Part shown: piece by piece, positions 24,332 to 33,039 of the stretch
Layout of the letters: each line of letters starts with the position of its first letter
How positions within the stretch are numbered: position 1 is the first letter of the stretch
Assembly: GCF_001746415.1 (NCBI RefSeq)
Contig: NZ_MEHJ01000001.1
Span: forward strand, 6,020,501-6,084,500
DNA length: 64,000 bases
From: Streptomyces agglomeratus
GTDB lineage: Bacteria; Actinomycetota; Actinomycetes; Streptomycetales; Streptomycetaceae
Direction of reading: 5' to 3'
Position numbers and translations under genes: made by a program
Notes under the pieces: model-generated
Told to the model about the DNA's origin: nothing
Seen by the model: only the letters and a program-made list of their open reading frames with translations
Database searches by the model: none

Positions 24332-25639
24332 TCAGCCCGCCCAGCGTCCCGACAGGAAGGCGACGGCGAGGACGGTCGACAGGGGTGCGGCCACGCACAG
24401 GTACGCGCTCTGCACCCAGGGGCGGCGCAGGCTCCACGCCGCGAGCAGCACCCACATGGGCCACCACAGGAGCGTGGCGCGCGGGACGGACGTGTACCAG
24501 TACGAGGTGCCGAGGGCCCACAGGCTGAGCGCGACGTAGACCGCTTCCGGCCACCTGCGCCGTCTCAGCAGCATTCCCACCAGGAGCAGCCCCACGACCA
24601 TGGTGAGGAGCTCCGCCTGGAACATGACGGCGTAGCCGGTGGTCTGCGTGTGCCCGAAGGCGGCCTGCCAGGTGTTCTGCCACGTCTCCCAGGGGGCGTG
24701 GAAGTCGCGGTACCAGCCGCGCTCCTGGGCGTGGTTCCAGGCCATCCAGTCGCCGGTGTACGCGTGCAGGAACCAGGTGTAGAGAGCGGGCGGCAGGGCG
24801 GGCAGCGCGATCCACGGAATCGAGCGCCACTGCTCGCGGAGGTCGGTGTCGGCGACGAAGTGCACCGCCACCGCCGCCGCGAGGAACAGCCCGCTGACCC
24901 GGACACCGGTGGCCAGGCAGGCCAGGATGCCCGCGAGCGGCCAGGCACCGCGCCGGGCGGCGAGCCAGGCCGGCAGGGCGAGCGCGAGGAAGAGCGACTC
25001 GGTGTAACCGGCGGCCAGGAACACCGCGCACGGAGACAGCAGGAAGAAGAGCACGGCGCGCTGTCCGAGGGCGCCCTCGGTGCCGGGCGAGTGGAGGCGT
25101 GCGATGCGGGCCAGGGCCAGCACGGCCACGGCGCCCGAGACGAAGGAGACGAGGAGGCCGGCGACGGTCCAGTCGGGGACCACGACGTGCACGGCGCGCA
25201 GGACGAGAGGGAAGCCGGGGAAGAACGCCTCCCTGTTGTCCCAGTCGTCCGTCCACGGCCCCCTCCCGTCCGGGAAGTAGCCGCTCTGGGCTATGTGCAG
25301 GTAGTGCCACCAGTCCCACTGGGCCCACGACGTCGGCGCCGGCTGTACGTCGCGGGCCCGGCGGTCCTCGGCGAACAGCCACCGGACGCAGTAGTCGGTG
25401 GCCCAGATGCCGGCACGGGTGAGCACGTACAGCAGCAGGACATTCCGGTCGTCGCGTCCGATGCCGGTTCCGATTCCGATGCCGATTCCGGTTGGGGTTC
25501 TGAACCAGGACCCGGCGCCGGTCCGCCGGCGGCCGGCCCGAGTGCGGCGGGTCGGAGTGCGGCGGTGGGGTGCGGTTCCTGCCCGCACGGGAGTACGGGC
25601 GGGCTCCGCGGGGGGCCGCAGAGGGGTCGTCGTGGCCAT
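24332..25639 (-). CDS. Multi-spanning mannosyltransferase (PIG-V-like, GT-C)
   Basis: The 435-aa product has a basic, Pro/Thr-rich cytoplasmic N-terminus (about 60 residues) and then about ten transmembrane segments. Between TM1 and TM2 lies the PIG-V-like loop QWDWWHYLHIAQSGYF, with FFPGFPL after it, where the polyprenyl-phosphate-mannose enzymes carry their catalytic acidic residue. It probably transfers a sugar from a polyprenyl carrier outside the membrane. A GIGIGIGTGIG stretch at about residues 51-61 comes from a short DNA repeat. The acceptor is unknown. Confidence 0.78.
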   Translation of the reverse strand: MATTTPLRPPAEPARTPVRAGTAPHRRTPTRRTRAGRRRTGAGSWFRTPTGIGIGIGTGIGRDDRNVLLLYVLTRAGIWATDYCVRWLFAEDRRARDVQPAPTSWAQWDWWHYLHIAQSGYFPDGRGPWTDDWDNREAFFPGFPLVLRAVHVVVPDWTVAGLLVSFVSGAVAVLALARIARLHSPGTEGALGQRAVLFFLLSPCAVFLAAGYTESLFLALALPAWLAARRGAWPLAGILACLATGVRVSGLFLAAAVAVHFVADTDLREQWRSIPWIALPALPPALYTWFLHAYTGDWMAWNHAQERGWYRDFHAPWETWQNTWQAAFGHTQTTGYAVMFQAELLTMVVGLLLVGMLLRRRRWPEAVYVALSLWALGTSYWYTSVPRATLLWWPMWVLLAAWSLRRPWVQSAYLCVAAPLSTVLAVAFLSGRWAG

Positions 25640-25762
25640 GGTCGTACTCCTGGTGCGGGCATCGGGGCATGCGGGATCGCCCCGGCGGCGATGCGGCGGG
25701 CAGGGGAGGGAGAGCGGTCGGGGGGCTCGGTGCGGCGGGTCAGTCCGCGGACGCCGGTGCGG

Positions 25763-26254
25763 TCACGGGCTGCCCGGGGGCACCGTGCTCGAAGGGGTGT
25801 CGGACGGCTCTCCGGACGGCTCACCGGTCCGTGTGCCCGTGGGCGGCGGCGAGGACACCGGGGGAGTGGTGCGCGCAGGAGACGAAGTGGAGGAGGAGGA
25901 CGGGAAGGTCGAAGAGAACGGAAGCCCGGACGGGAGCCCGGAGGGCAGGACGGACGGAAGCTCGGACGGCAGGCCGGAGGGCAGGACGGACGGAAGCTCG
26001 GACGGCAGGCCGGACAGGGAGGGGGCGGGGACACCGGTGCCCGTGCCGTCGCCCGGGAGCAGCGCCGTCACCGCCGCGGCGGCCGTTCCGGCGAAGGCCA
26101 GGCAAGCGGTGGCGGCCACCGCCGCGAGGCGTCGCCGGTGTCGGCGGCTGCCGCGCTCGGAGATCGCCGAGGCGGGCGCGGGCCGGGCACGGGCCTGCCC
26201 GGAGGCGGCAGCTTCCTTGAACGCGTTCCTCAACGGGTCGTGGGGCTCAGGCAC
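25763..26254 (-). CDS. Membrane protein with repeat-rich Pro/Ser tail, downstream of an ECF sigma gene
   Basis: The GTG start overlaps the sigma-factor stop, so the proteins are coupled. The 163-aa chain has a cytoplasmic N-terminus (PEPHDPLRNAFKEAAASG), a basic stretch (SRRHRRR), one transmembrane segment (LAAVAATACLAFAGTAAAAV, about residues 44-63) and an extracellular Pro/Ser/Leu tail with PSELPSVLPSGL repeats. This layout fits a membrane-bound regulator of the sigma factor, but there is no zinc anti-sigma motif (HxxxCxxC). The anti-sigma role is inference. Confidence 0.65.
   Translation of the reverse strand: MPEPHDPLRNAFKEAAASGQARARPAPASAISERGSRRHRRRLAAVAATACLAFAGTAAAAVTALLPGDGTGTGVPAPSLSGLPSELPSVLPSGLPSELPSVLPSGLPSGLPFSSTFPSSSSTSSPARTTPPVSSPPPTGTRTGEPSGEPSDTPSSTVPPGSP
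25940..26011. repeat. 36-bp perfect tandem repeat, two copies
   Basis: Two identical 36-bp units (25940-25975 and 25976-26011) encode the duplicated 12-residue PSELPSVLPSGL-type block in the membrane protein. A degenerate partial copy lies to the left. There is no spacer, so this is not a CRISPR. Confidence 0.8.
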
Positions 26255-26780
26255 CGTGGGCCTCCTCAGTGCGCGGATCCTGCAAAAGGTGGGAGAGAGC
26301 GGCCCGGCCCCGGACCAGGTGGGTCTTGACGGTGCCGGTGGACAGACCGGTCTCGGCGGCGATCTGTACGACCGTCAGGTCGCACAGGTAGTGCAACGTC
26401 ACCGTCCGCCGCTGCTTGGGCGGCAGTTCGCGCAGCGCCGAGACCAGCGCGACCTGCTCGGGGCCGGGCCCCGGATCGGACGGCGGGCCGCCGCGCCGCT
26501 GCCAGGCGTCCGCCGAGCGGCGGCGCACACGCCATCTGCTCACCGCCAGCCGCCAGGCCACGGTGCGGATCCACGCCTCGGGCTCCCCGGCTCCGTCGAG
26601 CTGACGCCGCCGGCTCCAGCCCCGGACGAAGGCTTCCTGTACGACGTCCTGGGCCTCGTGCAGATCGCCGAGCATCACGTACAGCTGCCCGATGAGGCGG
26701 GACGCCGTATGCGCGTAGAACTCTTCGAACTCCTCGACGGTCAACAACCACTCCTGGATCTCTTCGGTCTCACCGGGCAT
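26247..26780 (-). CDS. RNA polymerase sigma factor, ECF (SigE-family)
   Basis: The 177-aa ECF sigma factor has region 2 (FEEFYAHTASRLIGQLYVML, then DVVQEAFVRGWSR) at about residues 15-60 and region 4 (LRELPPKQRRTVTLHYLCDL, then TGLSTGTVKTHLVRGRAAL) at about 105-160. The sequence is of the actinobacterial SigE-type group (TVEEFEEFYAHTASR). The start is taken at MPGETEE; an upstream ATG at 26798 would add six residues. It is followed by a coupled membrane protein that probably controls it. The regulon cannot be deduced. Confidence 0.88.
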   Translation of the reverse strand: MPGETEEIQEWLLTVEEFEEFYAHTASRLIGQLYVMLGDLHEAQDVVQEAFVRGWSRRRQLDGAGEPEAWIRTVAWRLAVSRWRVRRRSADAWQRRGGPPSDPGPGPEQVALVSALRELPPKQRRTVTLHYLCDLTVVQIAAETGLSTGTVKTHLVRGRAALSHLLQDPRTEEAHGA

Positions 26781-26909
26781 ACGCCCGGGAACCCGCATCC
26801 GGTTGACACGGAGGCCAAAGATCCGGAGTGAGGCCGATCACAGTACGAAAGCGCATACCATGCGGCGCGTCGCATCCATCGCATCACCTCCGACCGAGGG
26901 GACTTCAGC

Positions 26910-28283
26910 GTGCGCACCAAGGTGCTGCCTTCTCTGCTCTGTGCCGGCCTCATAACGGCCGTCGGTCTGCTGGCCTCTTCGCCCGCTTCCGCCGCTGAAC
27001 CGGCCCACGCCGCCGGGGCCGCACCGGTCGTGGCGGACAGTACCGAGGCGGTGGACGGCGCTGCGGTGGACGGCATTCGCGAAAAGCTGGAGCGCGTCCG
27101 GGGGCTGACGGTCGTTTCGGTGGCGGACAAGGGCGGCTTCCCCTTCTACACGCTCACGCTTGAGCAGCCCGTCGACCACCGCGCCCCCGGCAGCGGCACC
27201 TTCCAGCAGAGATTCACGCTCTGGCACAAGGCCGAGACCGCGCCCGTCGTGCACTACACCGGCGGATACGGGCTGTCCTCCGGCACCCGCGAGATCACCA
27301 CGCTGCTCGGCGCGAACCAGGTCAGCGTGGAGCACCGCTATTTCAACGCCTCGCGCCCGGCGGTCGTCGACTGGGGCGATCTGAACGTCTGGCAGCAGGC
27401 GAGCGACGAACACGCCATCGTCCAGGCGCTCAAGAGCATCTACAGGACGAAGTGGCTCGGGACCGGCGCGAGCAAGGGCGGCATGACGCAGGTCTACCAC
27501 GAGCGCTTCTACCCCGGGGACCTGGACGCGGTCGTCGCGTACGTGGCACCGAACGACGCGGACAACCGTGACGACAGTGTCTACGAGAACTTCTTCAGGA
27601 CGGTCGGGACGCCCGAGTGCCGGACGGCTCTGGACGCCGTACAGCGCGAGATGCTCGTACGGCGGGGCGCCATGCTGACCCGCTTCGAGGCCACCTCCAA
27701 GGAGCAGAACCTCACCTTCGCGTACCTCGGATCGGCCGACCGCGCCTTCGAGTTCTCGGTGCTTGACCAGGTGTGGAACTTCTGGCAGAGCGGTACGTAC
27801 ACCGACTGCCCGGACGTCCCGGACGCCGAAAAGGCGACCGACGACGAGCTGTACCGGTGGTCGCTCGGCCATGGTCTGAGCATCTACGCGGACCAGGGAA
27901 ACGGGGCCGAGGGCAGCGGACCGTACTACCGACAGGCGGCCGCCGAGCTCGGCTGGGCCGACCTGAAGTTCAAGCACTTGCGAGATGTCCGTAAGTATCC
28001 GGACATCTACCAGCCCAACTCGGTGCTCCCCGCCGACATGCGTACCGCGTACAACGGCCGCGTCATGAAGGACGTCGACCGCTGGGTGGCGACCCGGGGC
28101 GAACGGATGATGTTCGTCTACGGGCAGAACGACCCGTGGAGCGCCGAGCAGTTCAAGCCCAGCAAGCACGACTCGCACCTCTACGTCGCACCGGACACCA
28201 ACCACGGCGCGCTCATCTCGAAGCTGACGCCCGCCGCGCGGACCGAGGCGGAGGCGACCGTCAGACGCTGGGCCGGTCAGTAA
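26910..28283 (+). CDS. Secreted S37-family tripeptidyl aminopeptidase (PS-10 type)
   Basis: This 457-aa exported serine peptidase has a signal peptide ending at SPASAAEP (about residue 28). The alpha/beta-hydrolase catalytic triad is visible as Ser188 in GASKGGM, Asp408 in YGQNDPWS and His432 in NHGAL. The N-terminal ERVRGLTVVSVADKGG and YTLTLEQPVDH are typical of Streptomyces S37 peptidases, which remove tripeptides from secreted proteins. The start is GTG. It is divergent from the sigma-factor gene, with 129 bp between the chosen starts, and followed by a strong hairpin. Confidence 0.88.
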   Translation: MRTKVLPSLLCAGLITAVGLLASSPASAAEPAHAAGAAPVVADSTEAVDGAAVDGIREKLERVRGLTVVSVADKGGFPFYTLTLEQPVDHRAPGSGTFQQRFTLWHKAETAPVVHYTGGYGLSSGTREITTLLGANQVSVEHRYFNASRPAVVDWGDLNVWQQASDEHAIVQALKSIYRTKWLGTGASKGGMTQVYHERFYPGDLDAVVAYVAPNDADNRDDSVYENFFRTVGTPECRTALDAVQREMLVRRGAMLTRFEATSKEQNLTFAYLGSADRAFEFSVLDQVWNFWQSGTYTDCPDVPDAEKATDDELYRWSLGHGLSIYADQGNGAEGSGPYYRQAAAELGWADLKFKHLRDVRKYPDIYQPNSVLPADMRTAYNGRVMKDVDRWVATRGERMMFVYGQNDPWSAEQFKPSKHDSHLYVAPDTNHGALISKLTPAARTEAEATVRRWAGQ

Positions 28284-28318
28284 CGGCGAAGCAGTCGCGG
28301 AAGCCTCGCCGTGCTCCA

Positions 28319-28355
28319 GGGCCGCCGGGCGGCGCGATCGCCGGCCCGGCGGCCC
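28319..28355. terminator. Bidirectional hairpin between the S37 peptidase and PBP2 genes
   Basis: The arms GGGCCGCCGGGC (28319-28330) and GCCCGGCGGCCC (28344-28355) pair perfectly over 12 bp. The 13-nt loop itself folds (GGCG-CGAT-CGCC). It starts 36 bp after the peptidase stop and 10 bp after the convergent PBP stop. Confidence 0.75.
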
Positions 28356-28364
28356 GGGGCCTCC

Positions 28365-29816
28365 TCAGCGGCTGAGCGCCGCCCTCATCGTCCTCTCGGC
28401 GATCGGGGCGGCCAGGCCGTTGCCGCTGACCTCCGAGCGCGCCGCACCCGAGTCCTCGACGACGACCGCGACCGCCACCTCCTTGCCGGTCGACTTGTCC
28501 TTCGCGTACGACGTGAACCACGCGAACGGCGTCTTGCTGTTGGCGACACCGTGCTGCGCCGTGCCCGTCTTGCCGCCCACCTCGGCGCCGCCGATCCGCG
28601 CGTTCGTCCCCGTGCCGTCCTCGACGACCGTGACCATGGCGCTGCGCAGCTGCTCGGCGGTGGAGGACGAGACGACCCGCTCGCCGCCGGCGTTCCCGAG
28701 GTCCTCCAGGGTGTCGCCGTCCGCGTCCGTCACCTTGGAGACCATGTGCGGCTGGGCGAGTTCCCCGCCGTTGGCGAGGGCCGCCGAGACCATGGCCATC
28801 TGGAGCGGCGTGGCCGTCACGTCGAACTGGCCGATACCCGTCAGAGCCGTCTGCGCCTTGTCCATCCCGGACGGGTACACGCTCTCCGAGGCCCGCACCG
28901 GCACATCGAGCTTCTCGGTGTTGAAGCCGAACTTCTCCGCCATCGCCTTCACCTTTTCCTGGCCGAGGTCGACGGCCAGCTTCGCGAAAACGTTGTTGCA
29001 CGAGTACTGGAGCGCGGTGCGCAGCGTCGCGTTCTCGCAGGGAGCGGACGCGTTCTCGTTCCGCAGGACCGTCCGCGTGCCGGGCAGGGTGTACGGGTCC
29101 GGGCTGTCCGTCCGCTCGTCCACCGACCCGTGCAGCCCGTCCTCCAGCGCGGCCGCGGCGACCACGAGTTTGAACGTCGAGCCCGGCGGCAGCGGCTGTC
29201 GCAGCGCCCGGTTGACCATCGGCTTGTCCTGGTCGCCGGTCAGCCGCTCCCAGGCGTCGCCGTCCCTCGTACCGCTGATCCGCGACGGATCGTACGAAGG
29301 TGTGGAGACCATGCCCAGGATCCGGCCGGTCCGCGGGTCGATCGCGACGGCCGCGCCCTTGTTGTCGCCCAGCGCCTCGTACGCCGCCTTCTGCACGGCG
29401 GGGTCGATGGTCGTCACGACGTCCCCCGGCTCGCTCTGCTTGCCCATGACGAGGTCGGCCGGGTTCTTCAGCCGGCTGTCGGTCCCGTCCAGGACGTCGC
29501 TGTAGATGCCTTCGAGCTGCGTGGCTCCGTACGCCTGCGAGCTGTAGCCGGTGACGGCCGAGTAGAGCTCGCCGTCCGTGTAGGTCCGCTTGTACTCGAG
29601 ATCGCTTCCCTCCGTCTTCTTCGATCCGGTGACCGGCGAACCGGCCACGATGATGTTCCCGAGCGGCTGCGCGTACTGCGCGATCACGTTCCGCCGGTTG
29701 TGCTTGTCGTCCGCGAGGGCCTGGCCTTGGTATGCCTGCACCCAGGTGATCCGCACCAGCAGGGCGAGCACCATCAGCAGGCAGAAGACCGAAGCGTGCC
29801 TGATCGTTTTGTTCAT
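28365..29816 (-). CDS. pbpA: Penicillin-binding protein 2 (class B, PbpA-type)
   Basis: This 483-aa class B transpeptidase has one N-terminal membrane anchor (VFCLLMVLALLVRITWV). The non-catalytic domain is at about residues 50-145. In the transpeptidase domain the catalytic Ser213 is in PGSTFKL, YSCNN supplies the SxN motif, and K416 lies in GGKTGTAQ. PbpA in actinobacteria works with the SEDS protein RodA, but no rodA is in the window, so this may be a paralogue acting during sporulation or stress. It lies downstream of the response-regulator gene on the same strand with an 84-bp gap. Confidence 0.9.
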   Translation of the reverse strand: MNKTIRHASVFCLLMVLALLVRITWVQAYQGQALADDKHNRRNVIAQYAQPLGNIIVAGSPVTGSKKTEGSDLEYKRTYTDGELYSAVTGYSSQAYGATQLEGIYSDVLDGTDSRLKNPADLVMGKQSEPGDVVTTIDPAVQKAAYEALGDNKGAAVAIDPRTGRILGMVSTPSYDPSRISGTRDGDAWERLTGDQDKPMVNRALRQPLPPGSTFKLVVAAAALEDGLHGSVDERTDSPDPYTLPGTRTVLRNENASAPCENATLRTALQYSCNNVFAKLAVDLGQEKVKAMAEKFGFNTEKLDVPVRASESVYPSGMDKAQTALTGIGQFDVTATPLQMAMVSAALANGGELAQPHMVSKVTDADGDTLEDLGNAGGERVVSSSTAEQLRSAMVTVVEDGTGTNARIGGAEVGGKTGTAQHGVANSKTPFAWFTSYAKDKSTGKEVAVAVVVEDSGAARSEVSGNGLAAPIAERTMRAALSR

Positions 29817-29900
29817 CCCGTACGGGAGACGAGCGGAACGGGCGGTTACGTTCCCCGCTGGGGTGTTTCTCAGAGAATCCTCATCTTGGCGGCGACCTCC

Positions 29901-30560
29901 TCAGCGCGGTGTGATGAAGCCCGACTCGTACGCCGCGATCACCGCCTGGGTCCGGTCACGCGCCCCCGTCTTCGCCAGCACGGCCGCCACGTGGGTCTTC
30001 GCCGTCGCCGGGCCGACCCGCAGCCGGCCGGCTATCTCCGCGTTAGTCAGCCCCGTCGCCATCAGCCGCAGCACCTCCGCCTCCCGTTCGGTCAGCCGCG
30101 CGGCCCAGGGCGGCGGCGCGGCGGGCTGCCGCCCGGCGTACTCGGCGGCCAGCCCTCGGACGGCGGACGGGAAGAGCAGCGAGTCGCTGCGCGCGACCAG
30201 CCGCACCGCCTGGACCAGGTCCTCCGCGGCGGCGCGCTTCAGCAGGAACCCGGCGGCGCCGGCCCGCAGCGCGTCGTACACGTACGCGTCGTTCTCGAAG
30301 GTGGTGACGACGACGATGCGCGGGGGCTCCTCCATGGCGCCGAGGATCTGCTCGGTGGCGCGGATGCCGTCGATCTCCGGCATGCGGACGTCCATCAGCA
30401 CCACGTCGGGCCGCAGCTCACGCACCACCGACACGGCCTCGGCGCCGGTCGCCGCCTCGCCGACGACCTCCAGGCCGGGCTCGGCGTCGAGGATGACGCG
30501 CAGCGCGGTGCGCACCATGCGCTCGTCGTCGGCCAGTACGATCCTGACCGGCGCGTTCAT
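29901..30560 (-). CDS. NarL/FixJ-type response regulator
   Basis: The 219-aa protein has a receiver domain (VRIVLADDERMVRTALRV, phosphorylation Asp57 in LMDVRMPEIDG, TTFENDAYVYDALRAGAAGF in part, FLLKRA) and a LuxR-type HTH at the C-terminus (LTEREAEVLRLMATGLTNAE, in part, and GPATAKTHVAAVLAKTGA). The ATG overlaps the kinase stop as ATGA, so kinase and regulator are coupled. The nearest downstream gene is pbpA. A role in cell-envelope control is possible but is inference from position. Confidence 0.9.
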   Translation of the reverse strand: MNAPVRIVLADDERMVRTALRVILDAEPGLEVVGEAATGAEAVSVVRELRPDVVLMDVRMPEIDGIRATEQILGAMEEPPRIVVVTTFENDAYVYDALRAGAAGFLLKRAAAEDLVQAVRLVARSDSLLFPSAVRGLAAEYAGRQPAAPPPWAARLTEREAEVLRLMATGLTNAEIAGRLRVGPATAKTHVAAVLAKTGARDRTQAVIAAYESGFITPR

Positions 30561-31798
30561 CGCTCCCCTCCCGCGTTGCCGACGGGCAGGCGGGCCGTGA
30601 GCCGCCACACGTCGCCCTGCGCGCCCGCTTCGGCGTGGCCGCCGAGCAGGGTGGCCCGCTCGGCTATGCCGGGCAGGCCCCGGCCGCCCCCGGGCCGAAC
30701 CACCGGGGCCCTGACGGACAGCGGGTTCTCCATCACGATCTCCAACTCCTCGCCGCACAGGGCGATCCGTAGCGACACCGGTGCGGCGCCGCCGTGCCTC
30801 AGGGCGTTGCTCAGCCCTTCCTGGACGATGCGGTACGCCTCGCGGGACACCGGTTCGGGAGCCCGCGCGGCCGGATCACCGTCCTGCACGTACGCGACCT
30901 TTACGCCGCTGCGGGCCAGCAGATCGTCCAGTACGTCCAGCGTGGGCCCCGGCAGGTCGCCGTGGGCGTCCTCACCCTGGCGCAACAGGCCCAGGACGGC
31001 GTCCAGTTCACCGACCGTGCGCCGGGTGGTCTCCTCGATGGCCGTCAATGCCTCCCGTACGAACTCCACATCGCTGTCCAGCACCCTGCGCGCCGCGCCC
31101 GCCTGGAGCGTGACCGCGCTCAGCGCGTGCCCCACCGAGTCGTGCAGCTCGCGGGCCAGCCGGTTGCGTACGGCCAGATCCGCGGCCCGTCGCTCCGCCG
31201 CCGCGAGCCGGTCGGCCGGTGTCGGTCCGAGCAGCACCGGGGCGCAGCGGGCCAGCAGTTCCCCGGCCAGTGCCGCGCACGCCGCCAGCGCCACCAGCAT
31301 CGCGATCCCGGCGAGCGGGGCGAGCGCCAGTGCCCAGGCGTGGTTCAGCACTTCGGGCAGCCCGAGGGGGACGCCGCGCAGCGAGGTGAACAGCGGCAGG
31401 ATGACCAGCGTGCCCGCGAACGGCGGAACCGCGAGCGTCATGCCGCTGATGATGCCCCCGACCCCGAGGTGCAGCGTGTACCAGCCCGCGGTCCGCATCC
31501 GGGCCTGCCCCGACCGCGCGGGCCCGTCGGCCAACTGTCCCCGGGGCACCCCGCACAACGCCCGTACCGCTCCCACCGACAGGGGCCTCACCAGGGGGAA
31601 GAACGCGGTGAGGGCGGCGATCGGCAGCGCGACGCCGAAGGCGGCGAACTGGAGGGACGCGGAGGTGAACACGTTCCTGTTGCCGATGAACGGGCCGACG
31701 AGGACGCTGCCGAGGAGGAAGTACGGCATCGACAGCGCACCACCGAGGATCAGATGGATCCAGCGCAGCCGGGCCCGCGCTCCGAACAGCCGCCTCAC
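30557..31798 (-). CDS. Sensor histidine kinase (HisKA_3/NarX-type)
   Basis: The GTG start (VRRLFGARARLRWIHL) overlaps the stop of the upstream membrane-protein gene (GTGA). The 413-aa kinase has four or five transmembrane segments in its first 185 residues, then the dimerisation domain RNRLARELHDSVGHALSAV with phospho-accepting His219. The ATPase domain has YRIVQEGLSNALRHGG (N box) and GRGLPGIAERA (G box). The sensor region is membrane-embedded with no large extracellular domain, as in kinases that sense the membrane state. Confidence 0.9.
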   Translation of the reverse strand: MRRLFGARARLRWIHLILGGALSMPYFLLGSVLVGPFIGNRNVFTSASLQFAAFGVALPIAALTAFFPLVRPLSVGAVRALCGVPRGQLADGPARSGQARMRTAGWYTLHLGVGGIISGMTLAVPPFAGTLVILPLFTSLRGVPLGLPEVLNHAWALALAPLAGIAMLVALAACAALAGELLARCAPVLLGPTPADRLAAAERRAADLAVRNRLARELHDSVGHALSAVTLQAGAARRVLDSDVEFVREALTAIEETTRRTVGELDAVLGLLRQGEDAHGDLPGPTLDVLDDLLARSGVKVAYVQDGDPAARAPEPVSREAYRIVQEGLSNALRHGGAAPVSLRIALCGEELEIVMENPLSVRAPVVRPGGGRGLPGIAERATLLGGHAEAGAQGDVWRLTARLPVGNAGGER

Positions 31799-32907
31799 GC
31801 GTCGCGTCTCCGTATCCGCCGGCGCGCCGTGTGCCCGTCCGTCACCTGCCCGTCCGTCACCTGCCCCTGCTCCATCTGCCCGCGTCCTCCCTGCCCGCGC
31901 CCCACCCGTCCGCCCGTCAACTGGCCGCGCGCCCGCAGGAAGGAGGCTCCTGCCCCGAGGACGAGCAGGCCGGTGATCATCTGGACAGCGTAGGTCAGCA
32001 GCATCAGCGTGGTGGACCGATCGGCCGCATCGGTCACGGGCAGCGCCCCGGCGGTGAGCAGCCAGCCACCCCAGCAGCCGAGTGCCGCCGAGCCCACCCA
32101 GGCGAGCGCCAGGGGCGTCCTCGGACTCCGCCCGTGACCGCGCCGCAGAACGAGCGCCAGAACCCCGGCCGCCGTGACGGCGGCGAACAGGACGTAGGTG
32201 CCCTCGAGCAGGTAGAAGTCCGCCGTACGCCCCTCGATCCTGCCCCGGTTCAGTCCGGTCGTCGCACCGGCGGCCCAAATGGCGTGCGGTACGGCGACGA
32301 TCCCCGCGAGCACGGCCGCGGCCACACCCGCCGCTCTCAGCCGCGGTCCCACCGCCGAGCCGGGCAGTTCCCGGATCGGGCCCCGCCACAGGTGGCCCCA
32401 GCGCTCCCGGGCGTACAGCGCGAACAAGGTGCCCAACGCGAGGCCCTGGACGATGAAGCCGGTGTAGACGATCGCGAAGACCCATTCGGCGAGGAACGGT
32501 TCGCTGCCGGCCGGTGCGCTCCGCGCGCCCGTGAACACCTTCGCCAGCACCTGGAGCGGGAACCCGGTCACGATCGGCGTCAGCAGCCCGGTCGCCACCC
32601 ACATGGGCAGCGCGAGGAGCCACGCCGGGACGCGCCGGCCCCAGTCCTGGGTGAGCAGCAGGGCCAGGACGACGACGGCCGCGTCCATCAGCACCGTGAC
32701 GCCGTTGGCGGCGGCCACCAGGCCGGGGTGGTCGAGGAGCACGCTGCCGTCGGGGATGCCGATGCGGCTGCCGGCGATCCAGGCGATCTTGAGCGCGACG
32801 TACGGGACGCAGGAGATGACGGCGGCGGCGCGCAGTGCGGCGCGCAGCCGGACGGAGGGGACCGGGGGAAGCCCCCGGGACGGGGAAGCGAGCGTGGTCT
32901 GCGGCAT
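31795..32907 (-). CDS. Multi-spanning membrane protein, first gene of the two-component operon
   Basis: The 370-aa product has about eight hydrophobic segments (AAAVISCVPYVALKIAWI, VTVLMDAAVVVLALLL, WLLALPMWVATGLL, and so on) and a charged C-terminal tail with GQVTDGQVTDGH repeats. It has no transporter motif that I recognise. It overlaps the kinase start (GTGA). A kinase accessory or sensing role is likely from this coupling. The start is taken at MPQTTL; the frame is open further upstream but the codons look non-coding. Confidence 0.7.
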   Translation of the reverse strand: MPQTTLASPSRGLPPVPSVRLRAALRAAAVISCVPYVALKIAWIAGSRIGIPDGSVLLDHPGLVAAANGVTVLMDAAVVVLALLLTQDWGRRVPAWLLALPMWVATGLLTPIVTGFPLQVLAKVFTGARSAPAGSEPFLAEWVFAIVYTGFIVQGLALGTLFALYARERWGHLWRGPIRELPGSAVGPRLRAAGVAAAVLAGIVAVPHAIWAAGATTGLNRGRIEGRTADFYLLEGTYVLFAAVTAAGVLALVLRRGHGRSPRTPLALAWVGSAALGCWGGWLLTAGALPVTDAADRSTTLMLLTYAVQMITGLLVLGAGASFLRARGQLTGGRVGRGQGGRGQMEQGQVTDGQVTDGHTARRRIRRRDA

Positions 32908-33039
32908 GGCACCCACGCTCCCGGACCGGCCGCGCCCGCACCTCCCACCCAGTGGTGATCCGCATCCCCCGTGCGGGGGAGAGGGCTCGGCCGGTGAAGG
33001 TGACGGCAAGGGCGCCGTCGCCGGGGGGAGAGACGGGAG

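Noticed and set aside
25940..26011. Direct repeats suggesting a CRISPR array
   Set aside because: The two 36-bp units are directly adjacent without spacers, are in frame inside a gene, and encode peptide repeats.
28311..31976. A 1221-codon plus-strand open frame opposite pbpA and the two-component genes
   Set aside because: It is a high-GC codon shadow of genuine minus-strand genes with clear catalytic motifs, and has no recognisable domain itself.
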